From positions 1 to 64,000 of the forward strand of contig NZ_JADRCR010000004.1 of assembly GCF_016649425.1 (NCBI RefSeq): 64,000 bases of DNA. Direction: 5' to 3'. Both the position numbers and the translations under genes were made by a program. The notes below the pieces were generated by a model. That model was not told the origin of the DNA and searched no databases. It saw only the letters and a program-made list of their open reading frames with translations. Positions 57,293 through 64,000 of the stretch are shown in pieces. Source of the DNA: Limnobaculum allomyrinae (GTDB taxonomy: Bacteria > Pseudomonadota > Gammaproteobacteria > Enterobacterales > Enterobacteriaceae). The first letter of the stretch is position 1; every line of letters begins with the position of its first letter.

Positions 57293-57958
57293 ATGAAAAC
57301 AAAAGCGAAGACGATCTACTTTGATCTAAAACATCGGATTCTGTCAGGTGAGCTGAAGGCAGATACCCGTCTGGTTATCCACCAACTGGCAGGTATGTAT
57401 GACAGCAGTGATATTCCTGTTCGCGAAGCGTTAAAGGAATTGGCCGCTGAAGATCTGATTGAAATGAGTCCTCATAAGGGGTCTCGGGTGAAGAGGCTTT
57501 CCGTTAAGGAAATGCAGGATATGTTGGAAATCCGCAAAACCCTTGAGCCTCTGGCCGCCAGACTGGCCGCAGAAAATTCGACACCAGAGTTAGTTGACGA
57601 GCTCGAGAAGGTATATGAGAAAAGCGTTCATATGGCGCAGGAACATAATTACACCGATTACTCTAATGCTAACCGTGAGTTTCACCAACTGATCGTTGAA
57701 GCAAGCGATAATACTTATTTAAAAAAGCTATTGAGTGAGCTTTTGAGCAATGAGCGACGCACTAAGACCATTTTCGATCTGTTTCCTGACGTGGTTGATA
57801 TGTCATTACAAGAGCATCGGGAAATGATTCGGCTGATTGCAGAAAAGAAAGGGAAAGAGATGGCGGAGCTGATGCTTAAACACAAGAGTCGCTCTTACGA
57901 TAAGCTTAACGACTATTTTTCTAATCTGCTTAAAGAACAAGATAACGACCAGCCATAA
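57293..57958 (+). CDS. GntR-family regulator with FCD ligand domain
   Basis: A 221-residue regulator. Winged helix-turn-helix: LVIHQLAGMYDSSDIPVREALKELAAEDLIEMSPHKGSRV (residues about 28-67). The FCD domain has the usual metal-binding Asp/His pattern (NREFHQLIVEAS, EHREMIRLI). I start at ATG 57293; the TTG at 57278 is also possible, and neither has a strong ribosome site. FCD regulators often sense carboxylic acids, which suits this cluster. Confidence 0.9.
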   Translation: MKTKAKTIYFDLKHRILSGELKADTRLVIHQLAGMYDSSDIPVREALKELAAEDLIEMSPHKGSRVKRLSVKEMQDMLEIRKTLEPLAARLAAENSTPELVDELEKVYEKSVHMAQEHNYTDYSNANREFHQLIVEASDNTYLKKLLSELLSNERRTKTIFDLFPDVVDMSLQEHREMIRLIAEKKGKEMAELMLKHKSRSYDKLNDYFSNLLKEQDNDQP

Positions 57959-58010
57959 CAAAGGCGTTCACGCTGCCTTTGTTATGGCTGAAGAACCAAA
58001 CTTAACGAAT

Positions 58011-58607
58011 TTAGCTTTTTTCTTTCATTATGGCGTCCGCTTTTTCTTTAGCGTGAGCCTTCACTGCGTCATAACGGCTGTTGCCTTTACAGTCCATCGT
58101 GACGATAAATGGCCCGAAGCGCTCAGTCTCCATGACCCACATCGCTTCCGGCATTCCGTTTTCCAGCCAATGAACGGCTTTAACCTTTTTGACGCCTTCG
58201 GCCAGCACGACGGCACAACCAGGAGCGGCTTGTAAATACGCCTGTTTGTGTTTTTTAAATGCAGCTAAGCTACCTTCTGCCATTCCACCTTTACCGATAA
58301 TCAGTTTAATACCCTGTTGACCGATAAACTCAGCGTGAGGCTCCATACGAATTGAGGTTGTGGGGCCAATGACCCTAAGTTGCCAATGGTCTTGTGCATC
58401 TTTCACCATGACTGGCCCTGCGTGAAAGATAACTCCGCCCTGAAGGTTTTCTGGCAGCGGATGGTGATGATCAACCAGTTCACGCATATTAAGATGGGCC
58501 ATATCTCTGGCGGTACAAACAGTGCCGCTCAGGTACACTGCATCACCAACATTAAGCTGCTCAATGTCAGTATCTTGTAACGGTATGGTTAGTTCATAAA
58601 TGGCCAT
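58011..58607 (-). CDS. Tartrate dehydratase/fumarase-type beta subunit (TtdB-like)
   Basis: A 198-residue C-terminal-domain subunit of class I (4Fe-4S) hydro-lyases. Conserved blocks: GDAVYLSGTVCTARDMAHLNM, GVIFHAGPVM, GPTTSIRMEPH and IGKGGMAEG. It pairs with the alpha subunit encoded two bases upstream. The alternatives within the family are L-tartrate dehydratase, fumarase and mesaconase. It is convergent with the GntR gene. Confidence 0.88.
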   Translation of the reverse strand: MAIYELTIPLQDTDIEQLNVGDAVYLSGTVCTARDMAHLNMRELVDHHHPLPENLQGGVIFHAGPVMVKDAQDHWQLRVIGPTTSIRMEPHAEFIGQQGIKLIIGKGGMAEGSLAAFKKHKQAYLQAAPGCAVVLAEGVKKVKAVHWLENGMPEAMWVMETERFGPFIVTMDCKGNSRYDAVKAHAKEKADAIMKEKS

Positions 58608-58609
58608 AA

Positions 58610-59503
58610 TTATTCCTTCACCTGAAAGAGCATTTCACGTTTGCCGTCCGGGTAAATACGAACGCCAAATCGACGGGCGACCCAGCAGTGAAAATTGATA
58701 GTGACCGGGCAAATAGCGGTGTGAGTGGCGGCACCGGCTATTTTCACTGCTAACGTCGTTGTTTTTCCACCAATTCCCGCAGGGCTAATACCCAGCTGGT
58801 TGATATCTTCCAGTAATTCTTGTTCCAGTTGATCCAGCAATGGGTCGGGGTTGTTATCCAGCCAGCTACGGGTACTAATTGCTTCGCGGCTCAGTTTGGC
58901 GCTAACGTCCATTTGCCCACCAAGACCAATACCAATAGCGGAAGGTGGGCAGGGGAATCCACCGGCATTAATGACCGTATCCAACACCAGTCGTTTTAAT
59001 CCACTGTAGTTTTTACCCAGCGTCGCTGGCGTCAGAATTTTTGATACGTTACCCAGCTCGGCACCGCATCCTTTGGCACTCATGATGATTTCTACATATT
59101 CCTGACCAGATACATGTTGCAGTTCAATATTTGGCACCCCTTCACCGGTACTGTCGCCAGGATTATGGCGAGTCAGTGGATGAACAATACTGGGGCGAAT
59201 TAAGCCTGCTTTGGTCGCTTCGGTTAACGCCTTGGGCAGATAGCTTAATAACGGATCCATATCGAATGCTTCACCAAAACGGATCCAAACGGTGGGGTAG
59301 CCAGGGGACTGACACACGGGTTTATCTTTTTCAGTTGCCTGAGCGACGTTATCTATCATTGTTTGTAAAAATACTTTTGCTTCCGGGTGGCTTTCTTGAA
59401 CCACCGCATTTCTCATGAGGTAGAGCACATCAGGAGAAATTGTGGTACAGGCTTGGTGAAGGAGGTCATAAACCTCTTCATAGGTAATGCCCAACTCTCT
59501 CAT
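58610..59503 (-). CDS. Tartrate dehydratase/fumarase-type alpha subunit (TtdA-like)
   Basis: A 297-residue subunit that holds the catalytic 4Fe-4S cluster. Cysteine ligands are visible in KPVCQSPGYP, SAKGCGAEL and GGFPCPPSAIG. RPSIVHPLTRHNPGDSTGEGVPNIE is the family block. I start at ATG 59503 (GAGG eight bases upstream); the frame to 59578 runs through the AT-rich promoter. First gene of the alpha-beta pair, with a candidate GntR operator just upstream. Confidence 0.9.
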   Translation of the reverse strand: MRELGITYEEVYDLLHQACTTISPDVLYLMRNAVVQESHPEAKVFLQTMIDNVAQATEKDKPVCQSPGYPTVWIRFGEAFDMDPLLSYLPKALTEATKAGLIRPSIVHPLTRHNPGDSTGEGVPNIELQHVSGQEYVEIIMSAKGCGAELGNVSKILTPATLGKNYSGLKRLVLDTVINAGGFPCPPSAIGIGLGGQMDVSAKLSREAISTRSWLDNNPDPLLDQLEQELLEDINQLGISPAGIGGKTTTLAVKIAGAATHTAICPVTINFHCWVARRFGVRIYPDGKREMLFQVKE

Positions 59504-59539
59504 TTTTTTATCCTCTGATTGGCATCGGCAAATCATATA

Positions 59540-59557
59540 TAATATATAATATATGAA
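59540..59557 (-). promoter_or_regulatory. Candidate GntR operator, site 2
   Basis: TAATATATAATATATGAA lies 37-54 bases upstream of the alpha-subunit start and is 17/18 identical to the site at 57093. Confidence 0.5.
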
Positions 59558-59738
59558 AATGCAATGCTTTTGCTTCATCGGGCAGAAATGAAAATCAGCA
59601 AGTAAAGGCCGTAGCCTCTCTAATCACGATATAAAGGGGTTTGCATTGCTATGTTTGAAACGTCAAAGCGCATATTTTTCATCTTCGAGCTCAACATGAT
59701 TAGGCTTCAACGCAGGAGGTGCAGGGTGTGGGGAAATA

Positions 59739-60097
59739 GAGAGGCGTTTATTTTAACGCCTGAGACTGCTGACAAACCTAATCAATCAGCATCGATGGAC
59801 ATTCCGGTCGTAAAATCTGAAGTGTTTATATCCACTTTGTGCTCGACCGGAAGACCATCTGTACTTAGCTACCGAGCACATCGGGCCTGGCCGGGTTAGG
59901 GGCCGTTATGAAACACCTTGCGGTGTTTCACCCTTCGGGTCAGCGCTTGCGCTGTTCAAACAGGCTTTGCCTGTTTGTCGTTGGCTTACGCCAAGTCGAC
60001 CCCAACACCCGTCCCTCCCGATGGTTGGCTATCTTAAGGAACTAAACTGAACTATCAGACTTTATCATCAATCTGAGGCGTTTATTTTAACGCCTCT
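59739..60097 (-). repeat. Intergenic repeat family A, copy 4, bounded by duplicated hairpins
   Basis: The core (about 59799-60025) is inverted relative to the other copies. Its mini-hairpins are GAAACACC-ttgc-GGTGTTTC, ACCC-ttc-GGGT, CAGCGC-tt-GCGCTG, CAAACAGGC-ttt-GCCTGTTTG and TTGGC-ttac-GCCAA shapes. Ends CTGCTGACAAA (59766) and TTTATCATCAATCT (60061) match those at 40.7 kb. Identical palindromes GAGGCGTTTATTTTAACGCC flank both sides (59741 and 60075). Confidence 0.85.
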
Positions 60098-60182
60098 CTG
60101 TCATTCTTTAGTGTAAACACGATATGGTTAGTAATCGGAAAGAGTTCAATATCAATTTTTCATAATGCATTGATTATAACTA

Positions 60183-60809
60183 CTAATTATCATGGTGTGG
60201 TATTTTCACCCATAGATTCCTTTCCCTGTATTGTTTTTCGAAATCCCTGATTTCTCCCTCATATTCCATCGTCACCCCAATGGCATCTAACCCCTTCATT
60301 AGCGCCTGTCTGTTGCGTTCATCCAGTTGAAAGCCAATAGTGCGACCATCATCCAACTGAATTTGTTGTACCGATAAATCAATGCTGATGGTGTTGTGCT
60401 GCGGCTGAGCGGCGACTGCCGCCACTTCGGCAACCTGCTCCGGTGTCAGGCAAATCAGCAATACACCGTTGCGCTGACAGTTATCCGCAAAGATCCCGGC
60501 AAATGAGGTACCAATCAGGGCGCGAATGCCCGTTTGCTGTAAGCCCCATACCGCATGTTCACGGCTGGAACCACAGCCAAAGTTAGGGCCAACCACCATA
60601 AATGAACTATCGTGCCACGGCGGACGGTTAAGAATAAACTCAGGATTGGGTTGACCGTCTGATAGCAGGCGCAAGTCAAAGAACAGGCCACGATCCAGAT
60701 TTTGGCGATCGATGCCTTTTAAAAACTGCTTCGGCATAATGACATCGGTATCGATATTGGCATCCATCATCGGTGCCACTTTCCCTGTTACCACTGTGAA
60801 AGTTTGCAT
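60183..60809 (-). CDS. LeuD-like small subunit of an aconitase-family hydro-lyase
   Basis: A 208-residue swivelling-domain subunit. NIDTDVIMPKQFLKG, GPNFGCGSSREHAVWGL and FAGIFADNCQRNGVLLI are the LeuD signatures. It forms an enzyme with the LeuC-like protein encoded directly upstream. No leuA or leuB is nearby, so this may be a paralogue acting on another 2- or 3-alkylmalate (citramalate/citraconate type) rather than the leucine enzyme. Whether a second leuCD exists cannot be seen here. Confidence 0.85.
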   Translation of the reverse strand: MQTFTVVTGKVAPMMDANIDTDVIMPKQFLKGIDRQNLDRGLFFDLRLLSDGQPNPEFILNRPPWHDSSFMVVGPNFGCGSSREHAVWGLQQTGIRALIGTSFAGIFADNCQRNGVLLICLTPEQVAEVAAVAAQPQHNTISIDLSVQQIQLDDGRTIGFQLDERNRQALMKGLDAIGVTMEYEGEIRDFEKQYRERNLWVKIPHHDN

Positions 60810-62233
60810 TATTGTTCTCCACCGTTGATTGAGCGCACATCCGTCAGATGCCCGGCGATAGCTGCCGCGGCGACCATAGCCGGGCTCATTAAATGGGTGC
60901 GGGAGCCGGCACCCTGCCGACCGGCAAAGTTACGGTTGGTACTGGAGGCACAGCGATCGCCGGGTTCCAGTACGTCCTCATTCATTGCCAGACACATGGA
61001 ACAGCCGGACTGACGCCACTCAAATCCTGCATCGATAAAGATCTTCGCCAGACCTTCCTGCTCCGCCTGCTGCCGTACCAGCGTTGAGCCGGGAATAATC
61101 ATCCCTCTGACGTGTGGCGCGATTTTCTTGCCTTTCAGCACTTCTGCCGCCAGACGCAGGTCTTCAATTCTTCCGTTAGTACAGGAACCAATAAAGGCGA
61201 GAGAAATTTGAATATCGGTTAAATGCATACCCGGTTTCAGCGCCATATAGGCCAGGGCTTTTTCCTGTGCCAGACGCTTCTGAGGATCTTTTTCGTTTAC
61301 AGGGTCGGGCAGTCTGCCGCTGATATTATCGGCCTGATCCGGGCTGATGCCCCAAGTCACCATAGGTTCGAGGGTATCGCAATTCAGTTCTACTTCCCGG
61401 TCGAATTCTGCCCCCTCATCGGTATATAAGTTTTGCCATGATTGCAGCGCCAGCTTCCACATTTCGCCTTTTGGCGAGCGGGGCTTATCCTGCAAATAGT
61501 GATAGACCTTTTCATCCGGCGCCATAAAGGCTCCGCGAGCCCCGGCTTCCACCGCCATATTACAGATGGTCATTCGACCTTCAACGCTGAGTTGAGTAAT
61601 CACCGGGCCGGTAAATTCGATGGCAAAACCAGTAGCGCCGGAAGCCCCAATCTTCTGAATCAGTAACATAATGATATCTTTGGCGGTGACTGCCGAACCG
61701 AGTTTACCGATAACCTTAACCCGCATGGTTTTCAGACGTTTGTAAACCAAGGTTTGGGTTGCCAGAAAGTGTTCAATTTCAGAAGTACCGATACCAAAGC
61801 CAAAGGCGCCAAGGGCTCCGTAGGTGGTGGTGTGGCTGTCTCCGGCAGCGATCACCATACCCGGCAATATAAATCCCTGTTCGGGGGCAACCACATGCTC
61901 GATACCCTGACGGATATCTAAAACATCAAACAGCTCGATACCAAAATCGCGACTGTTTTCGCGAAAATAGTCCACCTGTAACTGACCGCCGGGATCGGTC
62001 ATTTTGTTATCGCGCACCGGGCGGGTAGGGTTTACGTGGTCTACATTCAGCAAGACGCTTTCAGGTCGCCATGCCTTGCGGTTCTTCTCTCTTAGCCCGC
62101 TGAATGCCTGTGGGCTGGTGTATTCATTCAGTATGGAACGGTCAATATACAGCAGCACATTGCCCTGATCGTCCAGCTCACGGACGGTATGGGAATCAAT
62201 CAGTTTTCGATATAAGGTTTTTGCACAAGCCAT
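60809..62233 (-). CDS. LeuC-like large subunit of an aconitase-family hydro-lyase
   Basis: A 474-residue 4Fe-4S protein. Cluster ligands: FIGSCTNGRIEDL and SGCSMCLAMNEDVLEPGDRCASSTNRNF. AGDSHTTTYGALGAFGFGIGTSE is conserved. I start at ATG 62233 (MACAKTLYRKLIDSH). VDHVNPTRP replaces the usual MDHNVST of enterobacterial LeuC, and the region around it is divergent, supporting a paralogue with another substrate. It follows the hydrolase gene by 34 bases. Confidence 0.85.
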   Translation of the reverse strand: MACAKTLYRKLIDSHTVRELDDQGNVLLYIDRSILNEYTSPQAFSGLREKNRKAWRPESVLLNVDHVNPTRPVRDNKMTDPGGQLQVDYFRENSRDFGIELFDVLDIRQGIEHVVAPEQGFILPGMVIAAGDSHTTTYGALGAFGFGIGTSEIEHFLATQTLVYKRLKTMRVKVIGKLGSAVTAKDIIMLLIQKIGASGATGFAIEFTGPVITQLSVEGRMTICNMAVEAGARGAFMAPDEKVYHYLQDKPRSPKGEMWKLALQSWQNLYTDEGAEFDREVELNCDTLEPMVTWGISPDQADNISGRLPDPVNEKDPQKRLAQEKALAYMALKPGMHLTDIQISLAFIGSCTNGRIEDLRLAAEVLKGKKIAPHVRGMIIPGSTLVRQQAEQEGLAKIFIDAGFEWRQSGCSMCLAMNEDVLEPGDRCASSTNRNFAGRQGAGSRTHLMSPAMVAAAAIAGHLTDVRSINGGEQ

Positions 62234-62267
62234 GATGTTGTTCTCTTGGTTCGTTTTCTGGTTGGCA

Positions 62268-63152
62268 TTAGCGAATGGAGGCAAAAAAATCCATTACTTC
62301 TCTGGTGAGCAGCTCAGGCACTTCTTCAGCAATATAATGGCCGGATGGCATAGTTTTTCCCTGCACATTGGTGGAGACTTTCTTCCATTCCGTCAGCGCA
62401 TCAAAACATTGCTCTATTGCGCCATGTTGTCCCCACAGTGCCAGCATTGGGCAAGTCATGTGGTGCCCTCGATCCAGATCGTGCTGGTCGTGCTCCAGAT
62501 CGATACCGGCGCTGGCCCGATAATCTTCACAGACGCCATAAGCGGCACCGGGAAGGCTCAGGCAGCGTTGATATTCAGCCAGTGCTTGTGGGGTAAATGG
62601 CGCCATACCCGCGCTGCGAACTCCCATTACGCTGTGCAGATAAAGTAAGGGATCACTTTCGATTAATTTTTCCGGGAAAGGGGTAGGGCGAATCAGCGTA
62701 AACCAGTGCCAGTAGGCGCGGGCAAATTTTTCATCGGTTTGGCGGTACATGGCCAGCGTTGGGGCAATATCCAGCAGAACCATTCCTGATACCGCATCTG
62801 CATGGTCCAGTGCCAGACGGTGGGCTACACGCGCACCTCTGTCATGTGCCAGCACATAGAATTGAGAGAACCCCAGTTGATTCATCAGTTCACGCATGTC
62901 CTGAGCCATCAGACGCTTGGAATAGAGGCTCTGACCCGGTGGAGAGATCGGTTTATCGCTGTCTCCGTATCCACGCAGGTCGGCCGTCACAATGGTAAAG
63001 TGCTGTGCCAGAGCCGGAGCCACCTTATGCCACATCATATGAGTTTGGGGATGGCCATGAAGCATCAACAGCGCAGGCCCCTGACCGGCGGTGCGATAAC
63101 TAATATCTATATGATTAACTTTGCATTTTTTTTGTTCTAATCCAGCCAACAT
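62268..63152 (-). CDS. Alpha/beta hydrolase, haloacetate dehalogenase-like
   Basis: A 294-residue hydrolase. Oxyanion loop LMLHGHPQTHMMWHKVAP, nucleophile elbow LAHDRGARVAHRLALDH (Asp nucleophile in HDRGA, about residue 106), and the catalytic His in MPSGHYIAEEVPE. The Asp nucleophile plus HDRG and RPTPFPEKLIESDP are features of fluoroacetate dehalogenases and epoxide hydrolases. First gene of a probable hydrolase-leuC-leuD operon. Substrate unknown. Confidence 0.82.
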   Translation of the reverse strand: MLAGLEQKKCKVNHIDISYRTAGQGPALLMLHGHPQTHMMWHKVAPALAQHFTIVTADLRGYGDSDKPISPPGQSLYSKRLMAQDMRELMNQLGFSQFYVLAHDRGARVAHRLALDHADAVSGMVLLDIAPTLAMYRQTDEKFARAYWHWFTLIRPTPFPEKLIESDPLLYLHSVMGVRSAGMAPFTPQALAEYQRCLSLPGAAYGVCEDYRASAGIDLEHDQHDLDRGHHMTCPMLALWGQHGAIEQCFDALTEWKKVSTNVQGKTMPSGHYIAEEVPELLTREVMDFFASIR

Positions 63153-63427
63153 TGCGACATCCTCCCGCTATCAGATCGTTATTAAGCATTGTAAATAGCC
63201 TGTTGGCATTAACAATAGAGCGTTATGTGAACAGATTAAACACAATTTGTGTTGAATACGGTTAAAAATCGAGCGATGAACGGTGGCTCAGGCAATGAAT
63301 ATGTTAGTGGTCACTAACTTAATAATGAAAAATAAATCTATTTAAATGATTATTAAGGATATTTATTTTTTCTGGTATTTGATGCAGATAATCTGAAAAG
63401 CGAATCAATAAGGAAGAATCGTTAGTA

Positions 63428-63455
63428 AGCACTCACTGGGAGAGTGCTTTTTACT
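63428..63455. terminator. Terminator downstream of ykgO
   Basis: AGCACTC pairs with GAGTGCT, followed by TTTTT on the plus strand. It lies in the otherwise gene-free 63153-63474 region, which contains no other recognised feature. Confidence 0.65.
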
Positions 63456-63474
63456 AAATTGCTGTGAATAAGGG

Positions 63475-63615
63475 TTAACGTTTTTTCTTTCCACCCTGTA
63501 CCGCTTTAAATCGTGGATTGGTTTTGCATATAACGTAAATCTTGCCCCGGCGGCGCACCACTTTACAGTCCGGGTGGCGCTGTTTGGCGGAACGTAGAGA
63601 ACTTAATACCTGCAT
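63475..63615 (-). CDS. ykgO: Zinc-independent ribosomal protein L36 paralogue (type B)
   Basis: A 46-residue protein: [17 protein letters not shown] at the start and [20 protein letters not shown] at the end, with the same order as E. coli YkgO. It lacks the full zinc-binding cysteine set of ordinary L36, and replaces it when zinc is scarce. A Zur box lies 20 bases upstream. In E. coli the L31 paralogue ykgM precedes it; no ykgM is seen here. Confidence 0.93.
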   Translation of the reverse strand: MQVLSSLRSAKQRHPDCKVVRRRGKIYVICKTNPRFKAVQGGKKKR

Positions 63616-63630
63616 GAATACCTCTGAATT

Positions 63631-63653
63631 GATATGTTATAATATAACAATTG
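63631..63653 (-). promoter_or_regulatory. Zur box of ykgO
   Basis: TGTTATAATATAACA (63635-63649) is a perfect palindrome matching the enterobacterial Zur consensus core. Repression when zinc is plentiful is expected. Confidence 0.88.
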
Positions 63654-63746
63654 TAAGTATGCACTTACCTTAAGACTGGGTCAATTGGTTGGTGATAAAA
63701 AATACTGGGGTAACTGGGGGAGTCAGGTTGAATAATGAGAAAAGTA

Positions 63747-63775
63747 GTATCCCGCCTTACAGCGGGATATTTTTT
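63747..63775 (-). terminator. Terminator of psiF
   Basis: ATCCCGC (63749-63755) pairs with GCGGGAT (63762-63768), with T-rich sequence on both sides. Confidence 0.75.
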
Positions 63776-63791
63776 GTGATGGCGGGAAGAA

Positions 63792-64000
63792 TCAGGCCGC
63801 TTTTTTCAGGCAGGTGTTCATAAAGGTTTTACGGTCTTCGCCTTTCAGGGCTTTATCACCGGCTTCTTTATTACAATCGGCCATTTTTTGTTGCTGTGGC
63901 GTTACGGCCTTTTCAGCCGTATCCGCTTTACCTTTCAAACAACTGCTCATAAAGGCTTTACGATCGTCGCCTTTCAGGGCTTTTTCACCGGCTTCTTTAT
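63792..64000 (-). CDS. psiF: PsiF repeat protein, partial (3' part)
   Basis: The gene runs off the right end of the window; 69 codons including the stop are visible. Two tandem PsiF repeats are seen, each with KEAGxKALKGxDRKxFMxxCL (cysteine-containing). PsiF is a small exported protein induced by phosphate starvation in E. coli; its function is unknown. The visible frame ends KKAA then TGA, followed by a hairpin terminator. Confidence 0.9.
   Translation of the reverse strand, partial: KEAGEKALKGDDRKAFMSSCLKGKADTAEKAVTPQQQKMADCNKEAGDKALKGEDRKTFMNTCLKKAA

Noticed and set aside
63280-63310. GGTGGCTCAGGCA near 63287, the 5' arm of the immunity RNA
   Set aside because: The matching 3' arm, antisense boxes and a target gene are absent. 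Probably chance or a tiny remnant.

Overview
The window reads as an Enterobacterales chromosome, probably a lineage outside the classic Escherichia group such as Budviciaceae (this placement is inference). The gene pairs mobB-mobA and yihD-srkA-dsbA, and sodA, yiiM, yibL, yiaF, ygjV, selAB, fdoGHI-fdhE, fdhD, ykgO and psiF are all close to their E. coli counterparts in length and motifs. No rRNA, tRNA, CRISPR array, integrase or transposase was found.

Layout. 0.4-1.5 kb: mobBA (molybdenum cofactor). 2-9.5 kb: a complete formate-dependent nitrite reductase operon, nrfABCD, followed by its own cytochrome c maturation set (CcmF/NrfE, a CcmG-like thioredoxin, CcmH/NrfF, CcmI/NrfG), lying between mobA and yihD. 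9.5-15.5 kb: yihD, srkA, dsbA, yiaF, yibL, yiiM, yjdM, sodA. 16-23 kb: nucleoside salvage, cdd-pdp-nupC (Gram-positive-type proteins) divergent from deoC-deoR-deoB-deoD; cdd carries a one-base frameshift. 23-25.6 kb: an MFS exporter divergent from a LysR gene whose 3' end is disturbed by an 11-G tract. 25.7-32.8 kb: an accessory island with a PD-(D/E)XK nuclease/STAND NTPase (Avs-like defence candidate), two tandem units of a P4-CI/P1-C4-like immunity RNA plus a small protein, AT-rich orphan genes and gene remnants. 33-39.7 kb: fdhD and selenocysteine-containing formate dehydrogenase fdoGHI-fdhE. 41-45 kb: an iron/sugar-phosphate type ABC importer. 45.7-50.9 kb: a zinc alcohol dehydrogenase, selA-selB, ygjV. 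51.2-59.6 kb: a LysR gene and a hydroxy-dicarboxylate catabolic cluster (enolase-superfamily dehydratase, DcuC-type carrier, MmgE/PrpD protein, GntR regulator, tartrate dehydratase/fumarase-like alpha and beta subunits). 60-63 kb: a LeuCD-like hydro-lyase with a haloacetate-dehalogenase-like hydrolase. 63.4-64 kb: Zur-controlled ykgO and the 3' part of psiF.

How it fits together: mobAB, fdhD, fdhE, selA and selB supply the cofactor and selenocysteine needs of FdoGHI, whose formate oxidation can feed the quinone pool used by the Nrf nitrite reductase. DsbA and the CcmG/CcmH-like proteins handle periplasmic thiol chemistry for cytochrome assembly.

Most notable signals: (1) the two tandem antisense-RNA units, in which the RNA segment and its ribosome-binding-site target have changed together while the encoded proteins stayed nearly identical; (2) two families of intergenic repeats built from swappable small perfect hairpins, one of which appears to insert into terminator hairpins and duplicate them; (3) a dicarboxylate cluster with three matching AT-rich candidate GntR operators.
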